From assembly GCA_035763125.1 (NCBI GenBank), contig DASUBU010000152.1:1-28617 (forward strand): 28,617 nucleotides of DNA, written 5' to 3'. Both the position numbers and the translations under genes were made by a program. Positions 14,834-23,144 of this stretch are shown piece by piece (position 1 is the first letter of the stretch; each line of letters opens with the position of its first letter). The notes beneath the pieces are model-generated. The model was not told where the DNA came from and searched no databases. It saw only the letters and a program-made list of their open reading frames with translations. This stretch comes from SMAG-U1939 sp035763125. Lineage in GTDB: Bacteria > Chloroflexota > Ktedonobacteria > Ktedonobacterales > JADMIN01.

Positions 14834-16951
14834 ATGGGCAAAGAGCAGGCAGACACGGAAATCTCCGAGGCGCAGATCGCCGTGCACTGGAAAGAAGAAG
14901 AGTACTACTACCCCCCGGCGAAGTTCATCGCCCAGGCCAACGCGGCCGATCCGGCCATCTTCGAGCGGTTCCGCGAAGAGCATTTCCCCGAGTGCTTCCG
15001 CGAATATGCCGATCTGCTCACCTGGGATCAGTACTGGCATACCACGCTTGATACCAGCAACGCGCCGTTCTGGAAGTGGTTTGTTGGCGGCAAGCTGAAT
15101 GCCAGTTACAACTGCGTCGATCGCCACCTGGCGAAGAGTCGCGACAAGGCCGCCTTCATCTGGGTCGCGGAGCCCGAGAACGAGGCGACCCAGGCCATCA
15201 CCTATCAAGAGCTCTATGTGCGGGTGAACGAGTTCGCCGCGCTGCTGCGCGACTTCGGCCAGGTGCAGACTGGCGATCGCGTCACCTTCCACCTGCCTAT
15301 GGTGCCAGAGCTGCCGGTCGCGATGCTGGCGTGCGCGCGCCTGGGAGTCATCCATTCGGAGGTGTTCGGCGGCTTCAGCGGCTTCGCCTGCGGCGACCGG
15401 ATCGTGGACTCAGGGAGCCGCATCCTGGTGACGATGGATGCCTATTACCGCAATGGCGAGCTGATTGATCATAAGGCGAAAGCCGACCAGGCGGTTCAAC
15501 GGGCGGCGGAGCAAGGCGTAAAGGTCGGCAAGGTCCTGGTCTGGCGTCGCTATCCGGGGAAGTACTCCTCCCCTACGCCAATGGTGGAGGGCCGGGACTA
15601 CTTCGTGGACGAGCTGCTGGGCAAGTATCGAGGGCAGCGAGTGGATCCCGTCTCGATGCCCGCGGAAGCGCCACTGTTCCTGATGTACACCAGCGGCACG
15701 ACCGGCAAGCCGAAAGGGTGCCAGCACAGCACGGGTGGGTATCTGGCCTACGTGGCCGGGACGGCGAAGTACTATCAAGACATCCACCCTGACGACACCT
15801 ACTGGTGCCTCGCCGATATCGGATGGATTACCGGCCACTCCTATATCGTGTATGGCCCGCTGGCTCTGGGTACCACCAGTGTCATGTATGAGGGCGTCCC
15901 CACCTATCCGGACGCTGGGCGTGCGTGGCGCATCGCCGAGCGGTTGAACGTCAACATCTTCCACACGGCCCCCACGACGATCCGCATGCTGCGCAAAGCC
16001 GGACCGCACGAGCCAGAGAAGTACGACATCCACTTCAAGCACATGACGACGGTGGGCGAGCCGATCGAGCCGGCGGTGTGGCGCTGGTACTACCACACCG
16101 TGGGCAAGGGCGAGGCGGCAATCGTTGACACCTGGTGGCAGACGGAGAACGGCGGCTTCCTCGGCAGTACGCTGCCCGCGCTGCAAGCGATGAAGCCCGG
16201 CAGTTGCGGGCCGGGCGTCCTGGGCGTGTACCCGGTCATCTACGATGAGTTGGGCATGACGGTTGAGGCCGGCAGCGGCAAGGCAGGCAACATCTGCATC
16301 CGCAATCCCTGGCCTGGCATCTTCCAGACCGTGTGGGGCCAACCCGAGCGCTTCGTGGAGACCTACTACGCGAAGTACTGCAAGAACAGGAACAGCACTG
16401 ACTGGCGCGACTGGCCCTACTTCGCAGGGGACGGCGCCATGCAAGCCAGCGACGGCTATTTCCGGATCCTCGGGCGCGTTGACGACGTCATCAACGTGGC
16501 CGGGCACCGCCTCGGCACGAAGGAACTGGAGTCGGCGGCGTTGACGGTGGAAGAGGTGGCGGAAGCCGCGGCCGTGCCGGTGATAGACGACATACGCGGT
16601 CGCGTTGTCGAGATGTACGTCTCGCTCAAGCCGGGCTACAAGGCGACCGACGATGTCGCCGGGAAGGTGGGCGCCGCCATCGAGACGCTCGTCGGCAAGA
16701 TGGCGCGCCCGAAGAACGTGTGGATCGTGCAGGACATGCCGAAGACCCGGTCGGGCAAGATCATGCGGCGGGTCATCGCCAGCGTCTCGAACTTCACGCC
16801 TGTCGGCGATATCACGACGCTGGCCAATCCCGAGATCGTCGAGAAAGTACGAGCGGAGGTCCAAGGCGCGAAGGTCGCGCACGGTGACTTGCCAAGAGAG
16901 CTGACAACTCAAGAACTGGAGGAGATCAGAAGCTTCGGACAGGTGGAATAG
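14834..16951 (+). CDS. acs: AMP-forming acetyl-CoA synthetase (acetate/propionate-CoA ligase)
   Basis: 705 aa with a perfect AGGAGGT 6 bases before the ATG. The enzyme converts a short-chain acid, ATP and CoA to acyl-CoA through an acyl-AMP. It has an Acs N-terminal domain (YWHTTLDTSNAPFWKWFVGG), FGGFSGFACGDRI, the P-loop YTSGTTGKPKG (285-295), ADIGWITGHSYIVYGPL, the substrate-pocket motif DTWWQTENGG (usually QTETGG), GRVDDVINVAGHRLGT at the domain hinge, and the acetylation-prone catalytic Lys642 in KTRSGKIMRR. It is about 50 residues longer than typical Acs, mainly at the N-terminus. The Trp pair of the pocket points to acetate or propionate. It may use short acids released by the nearby catabolic genes. 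Activity is likely controlled by acetylation of Lys642, as in other Acs. Confidence 0.9.
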   Translation: MGKEQADTEISEAQIAVHWKEEEYYYPPAKFIAQANAADPAIFERFREEHFPECFREYADLLTWDQYWHTTLDTSNAPFWKWFVGGKLNASYNCVDRHLAKSRDKAAFIWVAEPENEATQAITYQELYVRVNEFAALLRDFGQVQTGDRVTFHLPMVPELPVAMLACARLGVIHSEVFGGFSGFACGDRIVDSGSRILVTMDAYYRNGELIDHKAKADQAVQRAAEQGVKVGKVLVWRRYPGKYSSPTPMVEGRDYFVDELLGKYRGQRVDPVSMPAEAPLFLMYTSGTTGKPKGCQHSTGGYLAYVAGTAKYYQDIHPDDTYWCLADIGWITGHSYIVYGPLALGTTSVMYEGVPTYPDAGRAWRIAERLNVNIFHTAPTTIRMLRKAGPHEPEKYDIHFKHMTTVGEPIEPAVWRWYYHTVGKGEAAIVDTWWQTENGGFLGSTLPALQAMKPGSCGPGVLGVYPVIYDELGMTVEAGSGKAGNICIRNPWPGIFQTVWGQPERFVETYYAKYCKNRNSTDWRDWPYFAGDGAMQASDGYFRILGRVDDVINVAGHRLGTKELESAALTVEEVAEAAAVPVIDDIRGRVVEMYVSLKPGYKATDDVAGKVGAAIETLVGKMARPKNVWIVQDMPKTRSGKIMRRVIASVSNFTPVGDITTLANPEIVEKVRAEVQGAKVAHGDLPRELTTQELEEIRSFGQVE

Positions 16952-16964
16952 GGCTGCCCAATCC

Positions 16965-17002
16965 CGGCTGCGCGCCCGCCCGCCAGGTGCAGCGCGCAGC
17001 CG
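16965..17002 (+). terminator. GC-rich hairpin after acs
   Basis: CGGCTGCGCGC (16965-16975) and GCGCGCAGCCG (16992-17002) form a perfect 11-pair stem with a 16-base loop, 13 bases after the acs stop and before the convergent beta-helix gene. No U-run follows, so it may act without one or with help from Rho. Confidence 0.5.
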
Positions 17003-17103
17003 CTCCCCGTGCCATCCATGGGCAACTGTGAGGATACGACGTTACGCTCGTCCGCGCGGCTCGTCTTCGGACCGCGCGGGCGACGAGAACGCCTTCGCAG
17101 TCC

Positions 17104-18837
17104 TTACAGCAGCGTGTACGACGCCACGACGAGCAGCAGCACGGTCACGGCGAGGCATAGCACGGGTGCGCCAATCACCAGACCCAGCCGGAAGCGCCGG
17201 CTCAGTTGCGACCGGCTGGCGAAGTAGTAGAGGATCGGGCCGACAATCGGAATGCCCAACGTCACGACGCCCCACAGAAGTCGGCCGCCCGTCCCCAGGT
17301 CTTTCCGCTGGCTCAGCTCGACGAAGGCTACAGCCAGCCAGGCGCTATAGAGCGCGAAAAGCAGCAGATTGCCATAGAGCGAGAGCAGAATCTGAACGAT
17401 TGAGTAGGCGGTGAAGCCGAGCGGCTGGAGCATGGCGGGACCTCCTCGTGTGAAGGCGTTCGCGGCGGGTGGATAGCCATTCGCCGATGTGGCGACCGCG
17501 GGCATGGGATCAACGAAGATCGGCGCGGGGGGCGCGTTGACATCCGGCATGTTGGGTTGCTGGGGCGGCGCCGGGGCCAGCCGGAAGTCGGGCGGATGGT
17601 AGCTTGGACCGGGCGTACTGAGGCCGGCGTTCACGTCACTCGCGAAGAGCCGCAGGGTAATGCTGAAATCACCGCCGCCCGCGAGCGAAAACGGCGAGCC
17701 GCACGCATGCGTGGCCTCCAGCAGCGGGGGCAGCGTCGTCTCCGCCTGATTATCGGAGAAGCAATTGTTGGCGCCGCTGGGCGAGCCGAGGGCGAGATCC
17801 GCCAGACCGGAGCCGTGGACGACGTTGTGCTCGACGACGTTGCCCGAGGCGATCCACATCTGCTGGTCAATGTTGCCCAGCACCAGGATGCCGTACTCGG
17901 GATTGTTGATCACGCGGTTGCCGGCGACGTAGTTCATGTCGCCGCCGGCGATGAGGATACCGGTGCCCAGAGGAATGTGCGACCACAGGTTATAGGGCGC
18001 GCGGTCGTTGCCGTTGTCATGCACGTAGTTGCCAATGAGGGTCGCGCCGCGCTCCGGCGCGCCCTTCTCGCTATCGAGTGTGTTGGGCACGATGCCAGCA
18101 CTGTTGAGGTTCCATTCGGAGTTCTCGATCACCAGATTGCCGCCGGCGTTGGTGCCCGAATAGCCGAGCCCGTTCCACTCTGACCGTACCTGATTGATGA
18201 TGGCGTCGCAGGGGAAGCACTGACCGATGTAAAAGCCGGAGTCAGGGCTGCCGGAGGCGTACGAGCGGTCGAACTCACCATGTGTCGAGCCGAAGGCGTA
18301 GATGCCGTAGTCGCCGTTGTCGTACGCGGTGAGGTAGCTGCCGCGATAGCCGGTCTGGTTCGTCCAGTAGAAGCCATTGCCCACGTAATGATGGGCGGTC
18401 ATGTTCTCGATGATGACGTTGTCGGCCAGGACGGTGAAGCCATTGGTGAGTCGCGACTGGCCGTCGAGCACGGTGGCATTGCGGTCCTGCCCGCGAATCG
18501 TCAGATCGGCGGTGCAGACTTTCACCGCTTCGTGATACACGCCAGGCGCGATGAGGATCAACTCGCCAGGCTGCGCGGCGTCCACGGCTGCCTGGATGCT
18601 CGGCCGATCGCCAGGAACATGAATGATCCCAGAGAACTGGGCACTGGGGACGCCGCTCTGCGTGCTGCGCAACGCCGCGCCAGGCGGACAGAGCGAATCG
18701 GAGGTGCGGTGCAGGCTCTGCGCGCGGCTAGCGGGCACCGGCACGGCAATGACGAGCGCCAGGGCGGCTATCAGACTGGCAAGCGCGCGGACGGCAAATG
18801 CCCGACGATCTGGTCCAGATGAGCGTGCTGTAGTCAT
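17104..18837 (-). CDS. secreted right-handed beta-helix protein with C-terminal membrane domain
   Basis: 577 aa from the ATG at 18837. A signal peptide occupies about residues 11-40 (AVRALASLIAALALVIAVPVP, then ASRAQ). The motif IHVPGDRPSIQAAVDAAQPGE (72-92) and APGVYHEAV open a parallel beta-helix of NosD/pectate-lyase type running to about residue 390, with Asn/Gly turn repeats. A Pro-rich linker follows. The last 109 residues hold three hydrophobic segments (about 479-508, 520-541, 551-575) with GPILYYFASRS, like the PLDc_N membrane module. The helix would face outside, anchored at the C-terminus. Such helices bind or cleave polysaccharides, or (NosD) help copper-enzyme assembly. The cupredoxin gene lies 104 bases upstream on the same strand. 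No catalytic residues can be assigned. Confidence 0.82.
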   Translation of the reverse strand: MTTARSSGPDRRAFAVRALASLIAALALVIAVPVPASRAQSLHRTSDSLCPPGAALRSTQSGVPSAQFSGIIHVPGDRPSIQAAVDAAQPGELILIAPGVYHEAVKVCTADLTIRGQDRNATVLDGQSRLTNGFTVLADNVIIENMTAHHYVGNGFYWTNQTGYRGSYLTAYDNGDYGIYAFGSTHGEFDRSYASGSPDSGFYIGQCFPCDAIINQVRSEWNGLGYSGTNAGGNLVIENSEWNLNSAGIVPNTLDSEKGAPERGATLIGNYVHDNGNDRAPYNLWSHIPLGTGILIAGGDMNYVAGNRVINNPEYGILVLGNIDQQMWIASGNVVEHNVVHGSGLADLALGSPSGANNCFSDNQAETTLPPLLEATHACGSPFSLAGGGDFSITLRLFASDVNAGLSTPGPSYHPPDFRLAPAPPQQPNMPDVNAPPAPIFVDPMPAVATSANGYPPAANAFTRGGPAMLQPLGFTAYSIVQILLSLYGNLLLFALYSAWLAVAFVELSQRKDLGTGGRLLWGVVTLGIPIVGPILYYFASRSQLSRRFRLGLVIGAPVLCLAVTVLLLVVASYTLL

Positions 18838-18941
18838 AGCGGTAGCGCCTCTTCCACTGGAAACCGATGCGCGACGTTGCGCAAGTGCGGGACGAGCGGG
18901 ATGGATCCGAGGGGAGCGCATCCCATCATCAGACGCTGCGG

Positions 18942-19319
18942 TTACGACGTCACCGTCACCACGACGTGCATGCCTGGATGGATGATGCAGACGACGTTGT
19001 AGGTGCCGGCGGTGGAGAAGACGATATCGCGCACGTCACCCGTGTTGAAGGTCAATCCCTGCTCGGTGTTCAGCGCGTCGGGCGCGCCATCCTGCGGAGT
19101 GCATTTCACGTCCTGGCCCACGCAGATCACGTGCGTGCCACCACTGGCCGGATCTACGAAATGGACTGCCTCACCTGCTTTGATCGTCACGCTGGTTTGC
19201 TGAAACGCGGCGACACCCATGTCCACTTCGTTGCTCTTGGTGGACCCGCACCCCGCCAGCAGCGGCACCACCAGCGCCAGAAAGCAGCCGGCCCCTATGA
19301 GGCGCTTGCCCGCAAGCAT
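18942..19319 (-). CDS. cupredoxin-like (plastocyanin/halocyanin type) lipoprotein
   Basis: 125 aa from the ATG at 19319. The lipoprotein signal LALVVPLLAGC puts the lipidated Cys at residue 24, so the protein is exported and membrane-anchored. The fold reads as a blue-copper domain: QTSVTIKAGEAVHFVD (41-56), GTHVICVG with His63, and TYNVVCIIHPGMHVVV supplying Cys111, His114 and Met117. These four match type 1 copper ligands, implying electron transfer outside the membrane. Cys66 and Cys73 could form a disulfide. A G-rich ribosome site lies about 5 bases before the ATG. It is probably co-transcribed with the beta-helix gene downstream. Confidence 0.83.
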   Translation of the reverse strand: MLAGKRLIGAGCFLALVVPLLAGCGSTKSNEVDMGVAAFQQTSVTIKAGEAVHFVDPASGGTHVICVGQDVKCTPQDGAPDALNTEQGLTFNTGDVRDIVFSTAGTYNVVCIIHPGMHVVVTVTS

Positions 19320-19675
19320 CGCTGTTCCCCCCGGAGTAGAAGGTTTCCCTGCCTGCCTCGACTGTCCAACGCTCTCTCCATCACCATTGAGAACAGCATG
19401 GTGGCAACACGTTGCTGGAAGCGCGGGCATCTTGGTAGGGCCGAGTGTACTTGAGTTTAGACAAGCTGTCCAGTCCCCGGTGTGGCACGCATTGAGTCTT
19501 GCGGGCTGTGCGCACCTGGATGCTAGATATGTCTATCCGCTGCGTTCCTCGTAGCTGGCGGGCAGATTGGCCGGGCAGCGCGTGGCCCTGCCACGTAGAA
19601 TCTAGGAGAACCCATTGGCATTGGATGAACGGACACACCGCTGTGTCCGGGACGGCGCGAATGGAGGGCAGAGCA
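19320..19675. other. divergent promoter region
   Basis: About 355 bases between the cupredoxin gene (-) and the binding-fold gene (+). It must hold promoters for both. I see no repeats, hairpins or coding signal that I can defend. Confidence 0.4.
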
Positions 19676-20563
19676 GTGACATCGTCGGAGGCGCGCACGA
19701 AGGTCAGCGTAGTGCCGCATTTCTCGCGGCTGCATGAGTGGATCGCTATGGAGGAGGGGTACTTCCAGGAGGAAGGACTTGACGCCGAGATGCTGCCGGA
19801 GGTGATGCATGCCGTCTCCGGACACAAGGGCGACAACTACGGCGAGCGCCCGCAGGATCTCCCATTCGTTCGCCAGCAGAAGGTGACGAACTCGGCCTGC
19901 GAGTGGGGCACGGCGTGCAATGCCGGCGCGGGTATGGGCCGGCTGGTGCCCGATCTCTACACCGTCGGCCGCTTCGCGATCTTCACGAAGCCTGGCTCGA
20001 CCGTCACACGTCTGATTGAGCTGCGTGACGTGCCTGTTGGCGTGGGCATGCGGGCGGGCAGCCATTTCACCGCGCTGGAGACGCTCAGCCAGGTCTTGCC
20101 ACGCGAGCATATCTCACTGACGCATACCGGCGGCCCCGGCACACGGCTCGTTGCGCTGCTGAACGGCGAGATCGAGGCGGCCAACCTGCTCGATCCTGAG
20201 ATTGCCATCGCCGAGTCCAGGGGCTTGCGCAAGCTGGCGCAGGGTGAGTTCCGCATGACGTTCTGGGTGGCGCCGGATATCGAGCCGGACGTGCTCAATC
20301 GCTATTTCCGCGCGTTGCGGAAGGCCGACGAGGCGCTGGCGAAACAGCCAGAGAAGTACCTGCACCTGTGGGCACACAATGTCCCGCCGGCACTGGCGGG
20401 CGACTACGATTACACGACGTTCGGTCTGGGCGAGCGGTTCGTCTTCGAGCCGTACAGCGAAGAGATGTTCCAAAACGCCCTGGAGTTTGCCAACAAGTGG
20501 CATCTGGACGATCAGGTGCGCGAGCGGACGTACTCCCGACTGCTCGTCCCCGCTGGGCTGTAG
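19676..20563 (+). CDS. NMT1/SsuA-like periplasmic-binding-fold protein without signal peptide
   Basis: 295 aa from a GTG at 19676, chosen because GGAGGG sits 7 bases upstream; an ATG at 19661 overlaps that ribosome site. The motif LHEWIAMEEGYFQEEGLDAEML (19-40) is the classic first helix of NMT1/THI5-type binding proteins. Later parts (LIELRDVPVGVGMRAGSHF, LNGEIEAANLLDPEIAIAE) fit the two-lobed fold. In transporters these capture nitrate, sulfonates or thiamine precursors. Here no signal peptide is visible (the start is MTSSEARTKVSVVPHF) and no ABC permease or ATPase gene adjoins. The fold also occurs in cytosolic enzymes such as 4,5-dihydroxyphthalate decarboxylase, which suits the catabolic setting. 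Confidence 0.7.
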   Translation: MTSSEARTKVSVVPHFSRLHEWIAMEEGYFQEEGLDAEMLPEVMHAVSGHKGDNYGERPQDLPFVRQQKVTNSACEWGTACNAGAGMGRLVPDLYTVGRFAIFTKPGSTVTRLIELRDVPVGVGMRAGSHFTALETLSQVLPREHISLTHTGGPGTRLVALLNGEIEAANLLDPEIAIAESRGLRKLAQGEFRMTFWVAPDIEPDVLNRYFRALRKADEALAKQPEKYLHLWAHNVPPALAGDYDYTTFGLGERFVFEPYSEEMFQNALEFANKWHLDDQVRERTYSRLLVPAGL

Positions 20564-20640
20564 CCACTTCCACGGCCGCGGTGTGGCCAGGTGCGTGTCA
20601 TGTCGCTGCCAGTGGGAGCCTTTAGCGGGGACGCGCCGCA

Positions 20641-21573
20641 TCACGCTGAAGGCTGCTCAGGTTGCTGCTGCAGCAGTTTGAGCGCCTTTAGCGCGTTGCC
20701 CAGCATGATCTTGCGGACCACCTCTGGGGGGAAGTCATACGCGGCGAACTCGCGCTGCCAGCGCTCGATGGTGATGAGCGGCCAGTCGGTGCCGAAGAGC
20801 ATCTTGTCTTGCAGCCGGGTGCGGGCGTCGTGAACGAACGGCTTAGGGAAGTATTTGGGCGCCCAGCCAGACATGTCCACGTATACGTTGGCCTTGTGGA
20901 CGGCGATGGCGAGCAGCTCTTCGGTCCAGGGTACGCCGGGATGGGCGGCGATGATCGTCAGGTCGGGGAAATCGGCGGCCACGTCGTCGAGATGAATGGG
21001 GCGGCCGTACTTGAGCTTGAGGCCCATCCCACCCGGCGCACCAGCCCCAATGCCGGTTGTGCCGGTATGAAAGAGCGTCACCAGCCCCAGCTCCTGCGCC
21101 GCCTCATAGACGGGGTAGTGCTGCGAGTCGTCGGGAAAGAAGCCCTGCACGATCGGCTGGAACTTCAGGCCGCGCAGCCCTAGCGCCGCGATTCGGTGAA
21201 CCTCGTTCACCGCCCATTTGCCCATCTGCGGATCCACGGCGCCGAAACCGATGAAGACGTCGGGATGCTCGCGGACGGCGCGTGCGATGGAATCGTTGCT
21301 GATGGCCGGCAGTCCGGTGTTGGTACGCGCGTCTTTGCCCAGCAGCACACACATCATGTGCTTGGAGCGGTACATCTCGGCGGTGTCGTCCAGCGAGACG
21401 ACATCGTGCATGCCGCCCTTGAAGTACGTCTTCGCCCAGGCGAGGTACTCGCCGCCCGACTCCTCGGCCTCCTGCGTGGCCGGGTGCACATGCACGTCAA
21501 TCGCCTCGATGCTGGCCGGAATCGTGAGGATTTCCATCAACTGCGCGGCGCGGGGACCCCTGGCTTCAGCCAT
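20641..21573 (-). CDS. amidohydrolase family 2 metal-dependent hydrolase
   Basis: 310 aa from the ATG at 21573; a GTG at 21603 is in frame but falls at the edge of the neighbouring insertion element. The complete Amidohydrolase_2 ligand set is visible: IDVHVHP (His28, His30), FHTG (His169), AAHPG (His211) and FGTDWP (Asp263). Related proteins hydrolyse lactones or amides, or decarboxylate ring-cleavage products, with zinc or manganese in the cytoplasm. It differs from the first amidohydrolase in this window, which lacks the first His. It is convergent with the binding-fold gene (77 bases). An IS200/IS605-type element begins about 30-35 bases upstream of the start and may have cut off or replaced its promoter. 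Confidence 0.85.
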   Translation of the reverse strand: MAEARGPRAAQLMEILTIPASIEAIDVHVHPATQEAEESGGEYLAWAKTYFKGGMHDVVSLDDTAEMYRSKHMMCVLLGKDARTNTGLPAISNDSIARAVREHPDVFIGFGAVDPQMGKWAVNEVHRIAALGLRGLKFQPIVQGFFPDDSQHYPVYEAAQELGLVTLFHTGTTGIGAGAPGGMGLKLKYGRPIHLDDVAADFPDLTIIAAHPGVPWTEELLAIAVHKANVYVDMSGWAPKYFPKPFVHDARTRLQDKMLFGTDWPLITIERWQREFAAYDFPPEVVRKIMLGNALKALKLLQQQPEQPSA

Positions 21574-21607
21574 GGGAGGAAGCGCCGCTCCCCCTTTCAC
21601 CACAACG

Positions 21608-21644
21608 TACCACTAGCATTCACACATTGCGCTTGCTAGTGGTA
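21608..21644 (+). repeat. left-end hairpin of the insertion element
   Basis: TACCACTAGCA (21608-21618) and TGCTAGTGGTA (21634-21644) are perfect inverted copies, 11 pairs with a 15-base loop, ending 10 bases before the tnpB ATG. This matches the subterminal hairpin that Y1 transposases recognise. It could also hinder or regulate tnpB translation. Confidence 0.8.
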
Positions 21645-21654
21645 TCCTCACGAC

Positions 21655-22785
21655 ATGGATATCAAACACTCCGTGACCATACTGCTGCCCGATGATAGCG
21701 ACCTCCGTGCGACGGTGGTCGCATTTCGGCATGTGCAGCAAGACCTCTCGGAGCCGGCCTACAACCAGGGCCAGCCACTGAGCGCGATTGCGTTGCACCA
21801 TGCGATGTACGCGCAGGTCGTGGGTACGCTCAATAGCCAGATGACCTGCTCGGCCATCCGCTTGACGGCCGGGGCCTACGCCAGTGCCAAGAGTAACGGG
21901 CATGAGATTGAACGACCGTTCGCCTTCCGCCGCGCCCGCGCCCTCTTTCTGGTGGGCCAGCGTGGCCGAGATGCGGACTTCCGCCAAGACGGCACGCTCT
22001 CGATCTGGACCGTGGCCGGCCGCAAGCGCCTCTCCTACACGGTGCCCGCTGCCTTCCAAGCGACGGTGGCCGCCGCCAAGGAGATTGACGGCCTGACCGT
22101 CATTGAGCGCGACGGGCGCTTGCTCGGCCGCGTCACGCTGACCCTGGACGCGCCGGAACCACGGGGCGTGCATCCGGTGGGGGTAGACCTCAACGAGACG
22201 AACGCCCTGGTGGCGGTCGACCCGGACGGCAACACGCTCTTCGTGAGTGGGCGCGCGATCAAGGTGGCCAATGCCCGGACCTTCAAGACGCGCAAGCGCC
22301 TGCAGCACAAACATGCGACCCGCAAGGCAGAGCACAAGGACACGCGCAGTGTCCGCCGCGTGCTCAAACGGCTTGGTCGCAAGCGCAGCAATCGCACGCG
22401 CACCTTTGCGCAGACCGCTGCCAAGCAGCTCGTGACATTTGCGCCTGCGCATGCCGTGCTGGTCTTCGAAGCCCTCAACATCCCGCAGCCAACGCGCGGC
22501 AAGATCAAGGGCAAGAAGACGCGACGGCGGCTGTCCGAGTGGCAGCGCAGCCTCATTCGAAAGGCAGCGCAGAGCCGCGCCCAGGAGCACGGCATGTTGG
22601 TGGCCGACGTCAATCCGGCCTATACCAGCCAGGCGTGCTCGCGCTGCGGACTGCGCGGGGTACGCACGCGCCACGCGTTTACCTGTCCTTCCTGTGGGCA
22701 TGCTGCCCACGCTGATGTCAACGCGGCGGTGAACATTCGCAACCGCTATACTGCCTTGCGGGGCAGTGGGCTACCCGTCAGTTAG
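21655..22785 (+). CDS. tnpB: TnpB RNA-guided nuclease (OrfB, IS1341 family)
   Basis: 376 aa, normal length for the family. TnpB is an RNA-guided DNA endonuclease related to Cas12 that helps the element persist. The RuvC active site is complete: Asp178 in VGVDLNETNALVAV, Glu272 in VLVFEALNIP, and Asp354 in HAHADVNAAVNI. The zinc ribbon between RuvC II and III has Cys328, 331, 344 and 347 (CSRCG...CPSCG). The basic helix region (210-250, Arg/Lys-rich) suits RNA binding. There are no frameshifts or stops. No strong ribosome site precedes the ATG; the left-end hairpin ends 10 bases upstream. A long open frame on the opposite strand is a codon-bias shadow. Confidence 0.93.
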   Translation: MDIKHSVTILLPDDSDLRATVVAFRHVQQDLSEPAYNQGQPLSAIALHHAMYAQVVGTLNSQMTCSAIRLTAGAYASAKSNGHEIERPFAFRRARALFLVGQRGRDADFRQDGTLSIWTVAGRKRLSYTVPAAFQATVAAAKEIDGLTVIERDGRLLGRVTLTLDAPEPRGVHPVGVDLNETNALVAVDPDGNTLFVSGRAIKVANARTFKTRKRLQHKHATRKAEHKDTRSVRRVLKRLGRKRSNRTRTFAQTAAKQLVTFAPAHAVLVFEALNIPQPTRGKIKGKKTRRRLSEWQRSLIRKAAQSRAQEHGMLVADVNPAYTSQACSRCGLRGVRTRHAFTCPSCGHAAHADVNAAVNIRNRYTALRGSGLPVS

Positions 22786-22866
22786 CCCGGAAGCCCGGCC
22801 TTCTCGGAGGTGCGGGCAAGCCCCCGGCTTTAGCCGTGGGGTTACTGACCGGTTAACGACTCCCCG
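22740..22866 (+). ncRNA. candidate omega RNA (reRNA) scaffold and right-end hairpin
   Basis: In this family the guide RNA comes from the 3' end of tnpB plus the right end, with the guide read from flanking DNA. After the tnpB stop a GCCCG/CGGGC stem is followed by CCCCCGGCT (22821-22829) and AGCCGTGGGG (22832-22841), giving 9 pairs with one bulged T and a TT loop, then TTACTGAC. The scaffold probably ends near 22850 and the next bases would be the guide. Limits are estimates. Confidence 0.45.
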
Positions 22867-23144
22867 CGTCGGGATTGGGATTGCCAGCGACCTGGCCTCG
22901 AATGTAGCGCCAGACGTCGCATAAGCGCGCGTTCACTTGTGGCAGCATAGTTGCCGAAGCCGTCCGCCGTCAACGCCCCGCGCCGGCCACGGCATCCCTG
23001 CTTTGAGGTCGTCGGTCCGACATAGGGTGGCGCGATGCCGCCACCAGATGGTTGATAACCGGCACGCGGCGCGGCGGGCGCAGTGCTGGCATCTGGCGGT
23101 TCGTCTGTCGGGCTTCTGGCACGCCTTGTGATGTACACGGGGAT
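22851..23144. other. flank of the insertion element without a recognisable gene
   Basis: About 290 bases between the right end of the element and the next gene. Frames on both strands are open but short and Arg/Pro/Ala-rich, with no motif. It may include remnants of whatever the element landed in. Confidence 0.4.

Larger units (their letters stand above)
21601..22850 (+). mobile_element. IS200/IS605-group insertion element, tnpB only (IS1341 type)
   Basis: A subterminal hairpin near the left end, one tnpB gene, and a right-end hairpin typical of the group mark the element. No tnpA (Y1 transposase) is present, so movement would need one supplied elsewhere. Ends are approximate: such elements lack terminal inverted repeats and target duplications. 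TTTCAC just before 21601 could be the flanking target motif; the right end is placed near TTACTGAC. Confidence 0.78.

Noticed and set aside
15410..16912. 500-codon - strand open frame opposite acs
   Set aside because: Shadow of the synthetase gene, whose motifs are complete on the + strand.
21613..22710. 365-codon open frame opposite tnpB
   Set aside because: It mirrors tnpB codon bias, has no family motif, and lies fully inside an intact nuclease gene.
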